Positions 17,204 through 24,698 of a DNA stretch of 64,000 bases are shown piece by piece. The position numbers were made by a program, and so were the translations under genes. The DNA is from Mycobacterium marinum (GTDB taxonomy: Bacteria > Actinomycetota > Actinomycetes > Mycobacteriales > Mycobacteriaceae). Position 1 is the stretch's first letter. The number at the start of each line of letters is the position of its first letter. The stretch is from NCBI RefSeq assembly GCF_003391395.1, contig NZ_CP024190.1, forward strand, positions 1,240,001 to 1,304,000, in the 5' to 3' direction. The notes below the pieces were generated by a model. It was not told the DNA's origin. It did no database searches and was given only the letters and a program-made list of their open reading frames with translations.

Positions 17204-18444
17204 ACGCGCACCGCGCCATGATCGAGGCGGGCCCGCAGGCAATCCGCCGACTGTGTTGTGGCAGCGAGACTGTCGCTGACATCGAGGTGTGCGCGGCCGC
17301 GCTGGCTGCCATCGACGACCCGGTGGCGTTGGTGGGTGACCGGCCGGTCCAGGTGTGGTCCCTTTGGTCGACCACCCTGCGTCGCCTGGCCGAAGGCCAT
17401 CGCGCCGGCATGATCGTTGTGCATCCGTCGTGGTGGTCGGCGGCGCGCGTCGCCGTGGTTACCCGCGCCGCCCGGGCCGCGGGCGACGAAGCCGATGACA
17501 CAGACGTTGACCGCGCAGCCCAGGTCTGGCTGCGACCGCGGTCCTGGCTGTTGCGGCGGGCCACAGCCCAGGCCACCGTCGTGGTCGAGATCGCCGATCG
17601 GTTGGTTGCGGTCGTCGGCGAGCATCGAACCGCGGTGCCGCGTCGCGCCGAGCCCGAACGCACCGCCGAAGAGGTCGCCGCCGCCGTTGACGCCATGACG
17701 CAGGGCGTCCGGACAGCGGTGGTCATCGACGCGCCGGGCGCGGTTGCCGGGGCATCCGAGCTTGGGGCATCGATCTGCGCCGCCCTGGTCGGTGGCCACC
17801 GCGTCGCGCAGGTCAACGATCCGCGACTGATCGGATTGGCGAGGTCGGCGACCACGGAGCCGGTGTTGGGGTCCGCGGCAGCACCGCCGCACCGGAGCAT
17901 CACGAGATTGGCGGGCCCGGCGGTGGCCGGCATCGGCGCGACCGTTGTGGCCGTCCTCATGGTGGCGGGTCTTGCCCGGCCGGACCGGCGCGCGGTGCCC
18001 GCGGTTGCGGCAACGCCGACGACGGTTTTGGTGGAGGGCCACGTCGCGGTCGCGATTCCCACGGGCTGGCCGACGCAGCGTGTGATTGGGGGACCCGGGT
18101 CAGCGCGGGTGCAGATCACCTCGCCGGCAGATCCCGAGGTAGCCCTGCACGTGACCCAATCGCCGGTGCCGGGGGAGACGCTTGCGGGCACCGCGGAGCG
18201 GCTGAGACGGGCGATCGACGCCGAACCCGCCGGTGTGTTCGTCGACTTCGATCCCTCCGGTGTCAGCGCCGGCCGGCCTGCGGTGACCTACCGGGAGGTG
18301 CGTGCCGGGCACGAGGTGCGATGGTCGGTGGTGCTGGACACGGCGGTACGGATCAGCATTGGATGCCAAAGCCGAACCGGCGCGGCCGAGGCCATTCGCG
18401 AGGTGTGCGAACGGGCCGTGCGATCCGCGCACGCGGTCCACTGA
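17200..18444 (+). CDS. Type VII secretion-associated protein, Rv3446c family
   Basis: About 414 residues; belongs to the ESX-4-linked family named after Rv3446c. It has a soluble Ala-rich N-terminal half (to about residue 230), one transmembrane helix (about 237-259), then a domain of about 150 residues with V-A-I-P-x-G-W and an S-V-V-L-D-T-A-V-R-I-S-I-G-C core, predicted to face the periplasm. The ATG overlaps the eccC4 stop. It sits between the ATPase and the Esx pair, a position otherwise held by EccE or EspG in other ESX loci; no sequence likeness to either is visible. The function is unproven; a structural or chaperone role in ESX-4 is inferred. Confidence 0.85.
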   Translation: MNAHRAMIEAGPQAIRRLCCGSETVADIEVCAAALAAIDDPVALVGDRPVQVWSLWSTTLRRLAEGHRAGMIVVHPSWWSAARVAVVTRAARAAGDEADDTDVDRAAQVWLRPRSWLLRRATAQATVVVEIADRLVAVVGEHRTAVPRRAEPERTAEEVAAAVDAMTQGVRTAVVIDAPGAVAGASELGASICAALVGGHRVAQVNDPRLIGLARSATTEPVLGSAAAPPHRSITRLAGPAVAGIGATVVAVLMVAGLARPDRRAVPAVAATPTTVLVEGHVAVAIPTGWPTQRVIGGPGSARVQITSPADPEVALHVTQSPVPGETLAGTAERLRRAIDAEPAGVFVDFDPSGVSAGRPAVTYREVRAGHEVRWSVVLDTAVRISIGCQSRTGAAEAIREVCERAVRSAHAVH

Positions 18445-18506
18445 TCCGGGCACGGTGGGCGGCATCCGGGTGGAACCAAATCGGCCTGCCGCCGGTCTTA
18501 AGGGGT

Positions 18507-18860
18507 ATGAGTAGTCCGGCAGGTGCCAATCCGTTCACTACGTCTAATACGTCGAACACGTTGAGTGCCGACTTCGACCTGATGCGCACGGTCGCCGCCA
18601 CCACCGACGCCCGCAACGAAGAAATCCGGGCGCTGCTGCAGGCGTTCATCGGCCGCATGAACGATGTGCCCGCCTCAGTGTGGGGTGGGGTGGCGGCGGC
18701 GCGATTCAAACACGCGATGGATCGATGGGGTGCGGAGTCGACACGGCTTTACCACGCCCTGCACACGATCGCTGAAACCATTCGGCACAACGAGGCCCTG
18801 CTGCGTGAGGCCGGCCACAACCACGCACACCACATCGGCGCCGCCGGCGCGGACCTGTGA
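18507..18860 (+). CDS. esxU: ESX-4 WXG100-family protein EsxU
   Basis: 117-residue helical hairpin protein, one half of the ESX-4 substrate pair. ATG 18507 follows AAGGGGT. The open frame extends upstream into the previous gene, but no sensible start exists there. The turn between helices is S-V-W-G-G, which fits W-x-G. The first about 25 residues (Ser/Thr/Asn-rich, with N-T-S-N-T repeats) look like an extra N-terminal segment ahead of the Esx fold that begins near A-D-F-D-L-M-R. The C-terminus (H-A-H-H-I-G-A-A-G-A-D-L) has no Tyr-x3-Asp/Glu export motif. Partner: EsxT, 15 bp downstream. Confidence 0.92.
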   Translation: MSSPAGANPFTTSNTSNTLSADFDLMRTVAATTDARNEEIRALLQAFIGRMNDVPASVWGGVAAARFKHAMDRWGAESTRLYHALHTIAETIRHNEALLREAGHNHAHHIGAAGADL

Positions 18861-18875
18861 TCGGAGGGATTCGCC

Positions 18876-19172
18876 GTGGAACCTGTCCTGTCGTACAACT
18901 TTGACGCAATCGAGCACACGGTTCGCCAAGAGATTCACATCACTTCGATGCGTTTCAACGCCGCACTCGAGCAGCTGCGGTCACAGATCGCACCGCTGCA
19001 GCAGCTGTGGTCCCGAGAGGCGGCGGCCGCGTATCAAACCGAGCAGTTCAAATGGCATCAAGCGGCCGCTGCGCTCAACCAGATCCTGGTCGAGCTGGGT
19101 AACGCCGTCCGCGACGGCGCCGACGAGGTCGCCGGCGCCGACCGCCGGGCAGCCGGCGGCTGGGCCCGCTAG
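18876..19172 (+). CDS. esxT: ESX-4 WXG100-family protein EsxT
   Basis: 98 residues, GTG start 18876 with GGAGG eight bases upstream. Two helices are joined at L-W-S-R-E, where W-x-G is replaced by W-S-R; the same loss of Gly is my recollection for the M. tuberculosis protein. It opens E-P-V-L-S-Y-N-F-D-A-I-E and ends R-R-A-A-G-G-W-A-R. It is expected to form a heterodimer with EsxU and be exported through ESX-4. It is the last gene of the ESX-4 arm: a strong terminator follows 34 bp later. Confidence 0.92.
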   Translation: MEPVLSYNFDAIEHTVRQEIHITSMRFNAALEQLRSQIAPLQQLWSREAAAAYQTEQFKWHQAAAALNQILVELGNAVRDGADEVAGADRRAAGGWAR

Positions 19173-19206
19173 CCGCGCCATCTGACCCCGCGGCACCCGA
19201 CAGACC

Positions 19207-19247
19207 CTGTGTGGTCCCCACGGAGGAGAGCCGTGGGGACCACACAG
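19207..19247 (+). terminator. Strong hairpin terminator between esxT and rplM
   Basis: A perfect 17-bp stem: left arm 19207-19223, 7-base loop AGGAGAG, right arm 19231-19247, followed by TCATTTT. The core arm reads GTGTGGTCCCCACGG. It would stop ESX-4 transcripts from running into the ribosomal-protein operon. The arms are symmetric enough to act in both directions. Confidence 0.85.
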
Positions 19248-19252
19248 TCATT

Positions 19253-19282
19253 TTGACCTGCGGGGATGCCCGTCGGTAAGCT
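19253..19282 (+). promoter_or_regulatory. Probable sigma-A promoter of rplM-rpsI
   Basis: TTGACC (19253-19258), an 18-base spacer, then TAAGCT (19277-19282), which fits the mycobacterial TANNNT minus-10 rule. It sits just past the ESX-4 terminator and leaves a leader of about 120 bases before the rplM GTG, enough for regulatory structure. Confidence 0.6.
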
Positions 19283-19410
19283 GCTCGGTTGGCGTGCGGG
19301 TACGCCGGGGCCTCGGGTCAATGTCGGTCGCCGAGACAGCCCCTCCGTGAACGCCTGACCGGCACCCGGGTCACACCGGGATCCACCCGAGAGAAGAGAA
19401 GGTAAGCGCT

Positions 19411-19854
19411 GTGCCTACATACGCGCCCAAGGCGGGTGACACCACGAGGTCGTGGTACGTCATCGACGCCACGGACGTGGTGCTTGGCCGCCTTGCCGTC
19501 GCAGCAGCCAACCTGCTGCGTGGCAAGCACAAGCCGACGTTCGCGCCCAATGTCGACGGCGGTGACTTCGTCATCGTCATCAATGCCGACAAAGTCGCCA
19601 TCAGCAACGAGAAGCTGCGTAACAAGATGGCCTACAGGCACTCGGGGTATCCCGGCGGTCTGCGCAAACGTTCGATCGGCGAGCTGATGGAAAAGCACCC
19701 CGACCGCGTCGTGGAAAAGGCGATCGTCGGCATGCTGCCCAAGAACAAGCTCAGTCGGCAGATTCAGAGCAAGCTTCGCGTCTATGCCGGTCCGGAGCAC
19801 CCACACACCGCGCAGCAGCCGGTTCCGTTCGAGATCAAGCAGGTGGCGCAATGA
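19411..19854 (+). CDS. rplM: 50S ribosomal protein L13
   Basis: 147 residues. Recognised by W-Y-V-I-D-A-T-D-V-V-L-G-R-L-A near the N-terminus, N-K-M-A-Y-R-H-S-G-Y-P-G-G and V-x-G-M-L-P-K-N in the middle, and Y-A-G-P-E-H-P-H at the end. GTG 19411 follows AGAAGG. L13 binds 23S rRNA early in 50S assembly. It is coupled to rpsI by ATGA (19851-19854), the usual L13-S9 pair. Confidence 0.98.
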   Translation: MPTYAPKAGDTTRSWYVIDATDVVLGRLAVAAANLLRGKHKPTFAPNVDGGDFVIVINADKVAISNEKLRNKMAYRHSGYPGGLRKRSIGELMEKHPDRVVEKAIVGMLPKNKLSRQIQSKLRVYAGPEHPHTAQQPVPFEIKQVAQ

Positions 19855-20309
19855 CCGAAACCACCCCAGAAGTGGAAGTCGCTGTCGAAGCTGAAGTGAC
19901 TTACAGCGAATCGTTCGTGTTTGAGCGGCCCATCCAGACCGTCGGGCGTCGCAAGGAAGCCGTGGTGCGGGTGCGCCTGGTGCCCGGAAGCGGCAAGTTC
20001 GACCTCAACGGGCGCAGCCTCGAGGACTACTTCCCGAACAAGGTCCACCAGCAGCTCATCAAGGCTCCGCTGGTCACCGTCGACCGGCTGGAGAGCTACG
20101 ACATCTTTGCGCTGCTGCACGGCGGCGGCCCCTCGGGCCAGGCCGGCGCGCTGCGGCTGGGCATCGCCCGGGCATTGATCGTGGCAAACCCGGAGGACCG
20201 GCCCGCCCTGAAGAAGGCTGGCTTCCTCACCCGTGACCCGCGTGCTACCGAGCGGAAGAAGTACGGCCTGAAGAAGGCCCGCAAGGCGCCTCAGTACAGC
20301 AAGCGCTGA
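19851..20309 (+). CDS. rpsI: 30S ribosomal protein S9
   Basis: 152 residues. An acidic N-terminal extension of about 30 residues typical of actinobacterial S9 is followed by the core V-G-R-R-K-E-A-V-V-R-V-R, G-G-P-S-G-Q-A-G-A-L-R-L-G-I-A-R and the terminal Q-Y-S-K-R, whose last residues reach the P-site tRNA. The start overlaps the rplM stop by four bases. Confidence 0.98.
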   Translation: MTETTPEVEVAVEAEVTYSESFVFERPIQTVGRRKEAVVRVRLVPGSGKFDLNGRSLEDYFPNKVHQQLIKAPLVTVDRLESYDIFALLHGGGPSGQAGALRLGIARALIVANPEDRPALKKAGFLTRDPRATERKKYGLKKARKAPQYSKR

Positions 20310-20327
20310 TCAACGATCACTTTCTGG

Positions 20328-20402
20328 CCGCGACCGTGCAACGTTGTGCGTTGTTTTCGGTGCGCCTTCGGCGTGTCGTCGCGCCAACGCGCACGGTTGC
20401 GG
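20328..20402 (+). promoter_or_regulatory. Long-range stem in the glmM leader
   Basis: 20328-20339 (CCGCGACCGTGC) can pair along its full length with 20391-20402 (GCACGGTTGCGG) if one G-U pair is allowed, closing a loop of about 50 bases that itself contains short hairpins. It lies between rpsI and glmM, 57 bases before the glmM start. It may be a leader structure or a weak terminator. Seen by eye only. Confidence 0.35.
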
Positions 20403-20459
20403 GCAGAAAGGTAAGCGCACGTTAGGCGCGAGAACGTCAACTGTGAGAGGTTTGTCCGC

Positions 20460-21797
20460 ATGGGTCGACTATTCGGCACCGACGGAGTGCGCGGGGTCGC
20501 GAATCGCGAATTGACCGCCGAGTTGGCCCTGGCTCTTGGCGCCGCTACCGCGCAGCACCTGGCCAGTTCGACCGGACCGGGCAGGCGAGTCGCCGTGGTT
20601 GGCCGCGATCCGCGAGCCAGTGGCGAAATGCTCGAGGCCGCCGTCATCGCGGGCTTGACCAGTCAAGGTGTCGACGCCCTGCGCGTCGGGGTGCTTCCCA
20701 CTCCCGCCGTGGCCTACCTGACCGGTGCCTATGACGCCGATTTCGGGGTGATGATCTCGGCGTCGCACAACCCGATGCCCGACAACGGCATCAAGATCTT
20801 CGGTCCGGGCGGACACAAACTCGACGACGCTACCGAGGACCGGATCGAAAGCCTGGTTGCGGCCGGACCCGGGTTGCGACCGGTTGGCTCGGAGATCGGC
20901 CGCGTGATCGACGCCGAAGACGCCGCTGACCGCTATCTGCGGCATGTGAGCAAGGCCTGCACCACGCGACTCGATGGGTTGACCGTTGTGGTCGATTGCG
21001 CCCACGGCGCCGCCTCGGAAGTGGGGCCGCGCGCCTATCGGGCCGCCGGAGCCCGGGTCATCGAGATCAACGCCGACCCCAACGGGTTGAACATCAACGA
21101 CGACTGCGGATCGACCCACCTGGAGGCGATTCGCGCGGCGGTGCTTGCCCACGGCGCCGACCTGGGTGTGGCCCACGACGGAGACGCCGACCGCTGCCTG
21201 GCCGTCGACGCCAACGGTGACCTCGTTGACGGGGACGCCATCATGGTGGTCCTTGCTTTGGCGATGCAGGAGGCGGGCGAATTGGCCTCCGACACGTTGG
21301 TGACCACGGTGATGAGCAACCTCGGTCTGCACCTGGCCATGCGCGAGGCCGGCGTGAACGTGCGCACCACCGGCGTCGGGGACCGCTATGTGCTCGAGGA
21401 ATTGCGCGCCGGGGACTACAGCCTCGGTGGTGAGCAGTCCGGCCACATCGTGATGCCGGGACTCGGTTCGACCGGCGACGGCATCGTCACCGGATTGCGT
21501 TTGATGACGCGCATGGTGGCGACCGGCGCCTCGCTGGCCGCTCTGGCATCGCGGATGCAAACGTTGCCGCAGGTGCTGATCAACGTCCAGGTCACCGACA
21601 AGGCGGCCGCGGCCGCGGCACCTTCGGTTCAGGCGGCGGTAGACCGGGCCGAAACCGAGCTGGGTGACACCGGCCGCATCTTGCTTCGGCCCTCTGGAAC
21701 CGAGCCGCTGATCCGGGTGATGGTCGAGGCGGCCGACGAGGAAGCCGCGCATCGGTTGGCCACCAGCGTCGCCGACGCGGTCAGTGCCGCGGGCTAG
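20460..21797 (+). CDS. glmM: Phosphoglucosamine mutase
   Basis: 445 residues; interconverts glucosamine-6-phosphate and glucosamine-1-phosphate on the way to UDP-GlcNAc for peptidoglycan and arabinogalactan linkage. It opens F-G-T-D-G-V-R-G-V-A-N. The phosphoserine is Ser102 in I-S-A-S-H-N-P-M-P-D-N-G. Metal-binding Asp residues are in D-G-D-A-D-R, sugar recognition in G-G-E-Q-S-G-H, and phosphate binding in R-P-S-G-T-E-P-L-I-R. In concert with glmS, 4.3 kb downstream on the same strand, it supplies amino-sugar precursors. Annotated as mrsA in older M. tuberculosis lists. Confidence 0.97.
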   Translation: MGRLFGTDGVRGVANRELTAELALALGAATAQHLASSTGPGRRVAVVGRDPRASGEMLEAAVIAGLTSQGVDALRVGVLPTPAVAYLTGAYDADFGVMISASHNPMPDNGIKIFGPGGHKLDDATEDRIESLVAAGPGLRPVGSEIGRVIDAEDAADRYLRHVSKACTTRLDGLTVVVDCAHGAASEVGPRAYRAAGARVIEINADPNGLNINDDCGSTHLEAIRAAVLAHGADLGVAHDGDADRCLAVDANGDLVDGDAIMVVLALAMQEAGELASDTLVTTVMSNLGLHLAMREAGVNVRTTGVGDRYVLEELRAGDYSLGGEQSGHIVMPGLGSTGDGIVTGLRLMTRMVATGASLAALASRMQTLPQVLINVQVTDKAAAAAAPSVQAAVDRAETELGDTGRILLRPSGTEPLIRVMVEAADEEAAHRLATSVADAVSAAG

Positions 21798-21901
21798 CCA
21801 CCAGGCATCTGAATTTCGTTGCTCGCTGCCGTCACCGCCATCGAGGTGACCAATCCCGGCTCAGCGGGAACCTCGACGCCCCGACCGGCGTCTGACTATC
21901 C

Positions 21902-22213
21902 ATGAGACCCGAACTCGCGAGAAACTCACGCATCGATGTTGCGGCGGTGCAGGTGGTGGCCGAGCGACTGTGCGCCGCGGCGGAGCTGATCGATAACGCC
22001 ATCGCCGACCATTGGGCAAGGCTCACTTTTGATGGGGCCGCGGCAGGCCGGGACTACCCTTCGCACGGTGATGCACTGCGCGCCGGATTGGAGCGCTTGG
22101 GTGCGCAGCTATCCCAATGGTCCAGCGCCACAGTCGATATAGCGGTCGCCATGCGCGCCGCCGCGAACCACTACGTTGATGCCGATCGTGGCGCCGCGGC
22201 ACGGATCGCCTGA
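21902..22213 (+). CDS. Conserved mycobacterial hypothetical, 103 residues, WXG100-like size
   Basis: Corresponds by order to Rv3440c. It is all-helical and Ala-rich (R-I-D-V-A-A-V-Q-V-V-A-E-R-L, then Q-L-S-Q-W-S-S-A-T-V-D-I-A). Size and helix-turn-helix shape resemble Esx or EspC-type secreted proteins, but no W-x-G turn is present. The next gene begins 3 bp after its stop, so the two form a pair. Confidence 0.75.
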   Translation: MRPELARNSRIDVAAVQVVAERLCAAAELIDNAIADHWARLTFDGAAAGRDYPSHGDALRAGLERLGAQLSQWSSATVDIAVAMRAAANHYVDADRGAAARIA

Positions 22214-22215
22214 TC

Positions 22216-23613
22216 GTGACCGACGGGCTAGCGGTGGCACAGCGCCTCGACGAAGGGCGGCCCGCCGTGGACCACACGCGGCGGTACCTACGCGCCTGCC
22301 AACAGCTCGGCTACCAAGATCCCGTTCTGGCCAAGGGCTTTGATCCGATCGGCGACCGCTACGACAGCGAAGACGGCCTCGATCTCTACCTGCTCGACGG
22401 TGACTGCGCGCGATTGCGCGCCGCCGGCGCCACGGTCGCTGAGGCGCTTGGGATGCAGCGCGGCCAGGTCGGCGCGCTGGCGATGGCCTGGGCGGGGCCT
22501 GGAGCCGACGCCGCGGTCAACTTTCTGCAACGCCATGTTGAGGCGGGGCAGCGCATTGTTGCCGAAGTTCGGGCGGCGGCTTTGGGCTGCGAATCGTTGC
22601 GCGAGGACCTGTGGCGTCTGGTCGACATGAAGGTGGAAAGCGTGATCGCCATCGACGACCGCACACTGGCGCGGCGGCCGGCGTGGTTGGCCGCCTGCGC
22701 TGAGGTCGGTGCCGGGGCAGCGCCCGGCAGTGCGGCCGCGGAGCTGGTTCGCCATCAGATAAATCCCTATCTGGACAACGATATTCGTGACGACTGGCTG
22801 GGCGCGATGCGCGCAGCGACGGCCGGCATCGGCGCGGCCTACACCACGTTGGCCGATCGACTGACCTCGTCGGTGCCGGTGTCTTTCGACCACCCAGACG
22901 ACCTCGGATCCGGACCCCAATCGCCGCCGGTCCCATCGGCGCTGGCGGCGATCGCACCCGCGGCCGCCACCTCCGCGCCTGCGCCGGATCCGGAACCGGC
23001 CTTCGCCGCGTCGCCGGCGGTGCCGGCTGGCATCGCGCCGGCGCCGGGAGCTGGCCTCGAACTACCCACAGATGCCGGCGATTTCGGCGCGCTCGGTGAT
23101 TTCGGCGGCCCCGGCGGCTTGGGTGCCGCCGGAACCGGCGGGCTCGGTGGGCTCGCGGGGCTTGCCGGGCGCATTGTCGACGCGCTGGCAGAACTACTCG
23201 GTACGGCGGCGGTACCGATCGCCGATCCGCTCGGGTCGGTGGACCCGGCGGATGGGGGAGATCGGTCCGGTGCGGACGCGGTCGACGACGTCGGCGATGA
23301 GAACCCTAGCGAGCCGCGAAAGCCCGACGCGGCAACCGAAACCGGCGCGAGTGACGAGAAGTCCGATAACGGCGAGGCACCGGAAGCCGCCGACGGTTCA
23401 CCGCCGGGGGCGCTGGCGGGCGATGGCGCCGAGCGGTCCGCGATGCCGATTGGCGAACAAGCCAGGACGCCGGTGCCCGAGGGGGCCGCCACGCCGGTCG
23501 CCCAGCCGCCGCGAGTTCCCGAGGCGCCGCCGCACGGCGGTTCGGCGCCGGCCGGCGAGGCGTCGAGTCCCTGCGAGATAGCCGCAGACGAGCTGCCCAA
23601 GGCCGGGCCGTAA
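22216..23613 (+). CDS. Conserved Ala/Pro-rich mycobacterial protein, 465 residues
   Basis: Corresponds by order to Rv3439c. Residues 1-230 are a helical domain with an L-G-Y-Q-D-P-V-L-A-K-G-F segment and A-M-A-W-A-G-P-G-A-D-A-A-V-N-F-L near residue 90, reminiscent of PPE/EspB-type helical substrates. From about residue 235 the protein is low-complexity (Ala, Pro, Gly, Asp, Glu). No signal peptide or membrane helix is visible. GTG 22216 follows the preceding small gene by 3 bp. The small-helical plus large-helical pairing next to ESX-4 suggests, but does not show, a type VII substrate pair. Confidence 0.75.
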   Translation: MTDGLAVAQRLDEGRPAVDHTRRYLRACQQLGYQDPVLAKGFDPIGDRYDSEDGLDLYLLDGDCARLRAAGATVAEALGMQRGQVGALAMAWAGPGADAAVNFLQRHVEAGQRIVAEVRAAALGCESLREDLWRLVDMKVESVIAIDDRTLARRPAWLAACAEVGAGAAPGSAAAELVRHQINPYLDNDIRDDWLGAMRAATAGIGAAYTTLADRLTSSVPVSFDHPDDLGSGPQSPPVPSALAAIAPAAATSAPAPDPEPAFAASPAVPAGIAPAPGAGLELPTDAGDFGALGDFGGPGGLGAAGTGGLGGLAGLAGRIVDALAELLGTAAVPIADPLGSVDPADGGDRSGADAVDDVGDENPSEPRKPDAATETGASDEKSDNGEAPEAADGSPPGALAGDGAERSAMPIGEQARTPVPEGAATPVAQPPRVPEAPPHGGSAPAGEASSPCEIAADELPKAGP

Positions 23614-23639
23614 CAACTCGAGACAGCTCGCAGACCAAC

Positions 23640-24686
23640 TCAGGCGCGACGCAGCCCCAGCAGCTGCTCGACGTGGCGCACGTATTCGCGGCGATCGGTG
23701 CTCAACGGGCTCACCAGCATGGTCGTCACACCCGCTTCGGCGAAGGCGGCCAGCCGTTCGGCGACGAACCCGCGTGGGCCGATCAGCGAGATTCCCCGCG
23801 CCAGCTCGTCCGGCACCGCGGCTATGGCCTCGTGCTTGCGCCCAGCCAGGTACAGCTCCTGGATTCGGTCTGCGACATCGCCGTACCCGTAACGAGTGGC
23901 CAGGTTGTGGTAAAAATTGCGGCCCTTGGCGCCCATGCCGCCCAGGTACAGGGCAAGTTGAGGCTTCACCCGGGCCAGTCGCTGCTCGACGTCGTCCCCG
24001 ATCGCCAACGAGGCGTGCACCGTGACATCCAACGGGCCCAGCGCGGGATCGCGTTTCGCGGTGCCGGACGCCAGCGCCTCGCTCCAGGCCGACGCGGCCT
24101 TCTCCGGATAAAAAAAGACCGGCTGCCAGCCCTCGGCGATCTCGGCGGTCAGCTCGACGTTGCGGGGGCCCAGCGCCGCAATGGATATCGGAATGCGTTC
24201 TCGTAGTGGGTGATTGATGAGTTTGAGGGCCTTGCCCAAACCCGTGCCGCGATTAGCGGGCAACGGGATCTGGTAGTGGGCGCCCGCATAACGCAGCGTC
24301 TCCCGCCGCCAGACGTGCCGGCAGATTTCCACCACCTCGCGGGTGCGGCCGATGGGCGCATCGAATTCGACGCCGTGGAATCCCTCGATCACCTGCGGTC
24401 CGGACGTACCGATTCCGAGATTGAACCGGCCGCCGGACACATGATCGAGGCCCGCAGCCGTCATCGCCAACAGCGAGGGTGTGCGGATATAGATGGGCAG
24501 CACCCCGGAGGCCAGCTGAACGCGGGTTGTTTTGGCCGCCAGATAGCCGAGTTGGCTGACGGCGTCGAAGGCATATGCCTCTGCCACCACGGCGACGTCG
24601 ATTCCGGATTTCTCGAGTTCCACGACGCGGTCGAGGCCCTCATGGAAGCCGTCCGAGTAGTCCAGGGCGATACCGATTCGCATCAT
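23640..24686 (-). CDS. LLM-class (F420-dependent) oxidoreductase
   Basis: About 348 residues of the luciferase-like monooxygenase fold. Typical motifs are V-V-A-E-A-Y-A-F-D-A near residue 35, G-Y-L-A-A-K-T-T-R-V-Q-L-A-S-G-V-L-P, the G-R-F-N-L-G-I-G-T-S-G-P-Q-V-I-E-G block, I-S-I-A-A-L-G-P-R-N, and A-G-V-T-T-M-L-V-S near the end. In mycobacteria such proteins mostly use coenzyme F420 rather than FMN; the cofactor is inferred from the family. It lies 12 bp downstream of the next gene and is probably its operon partner. I do not recall an LLM gene at this position in H37Rv, so it may be an insertion relative to that genome. Confidence 0.88.
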   Translation of the reverse strand: MMRIGIALDYSDGFHEGLDRVVELEKSGIDVAVVAEAYAFDAVSQLGYLAAKTTRVQLASGVLPIYIRTPSLLAMTAAGLDHVSGGRFNLGIGTSGPQVIEGFHGVEFDAPIGRTREVVEICRHVWRRETLRYAGAHYQIPLPANRGTGLGKALKLINHPLRERIPISIAALGPRNVELTAEIAEGWQPVFFYPEKAASAWSEALASGTAKRDPALGPLDVTVHASLAIGDDVEQRLARVKPQLALYLGGMGAKGRNFYHNLATRYGYGDVADRIQELYLAGRKHEAIAAVPDELARGISLIGPRGFVAERLAAFAEAGVTTMLVSPLSTDRREYVRHVEQLLGLRRA

Positions 24687-24698
24687 GGGCCGCGCTCG

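Noticed and set aside
20330..20420. Riboswitch or glmS-type ribozyme before glmM
   Set aside because: A stem can be drawn, but no known riboswitch core motif is visible; kept only as a structured-leader suggestion.
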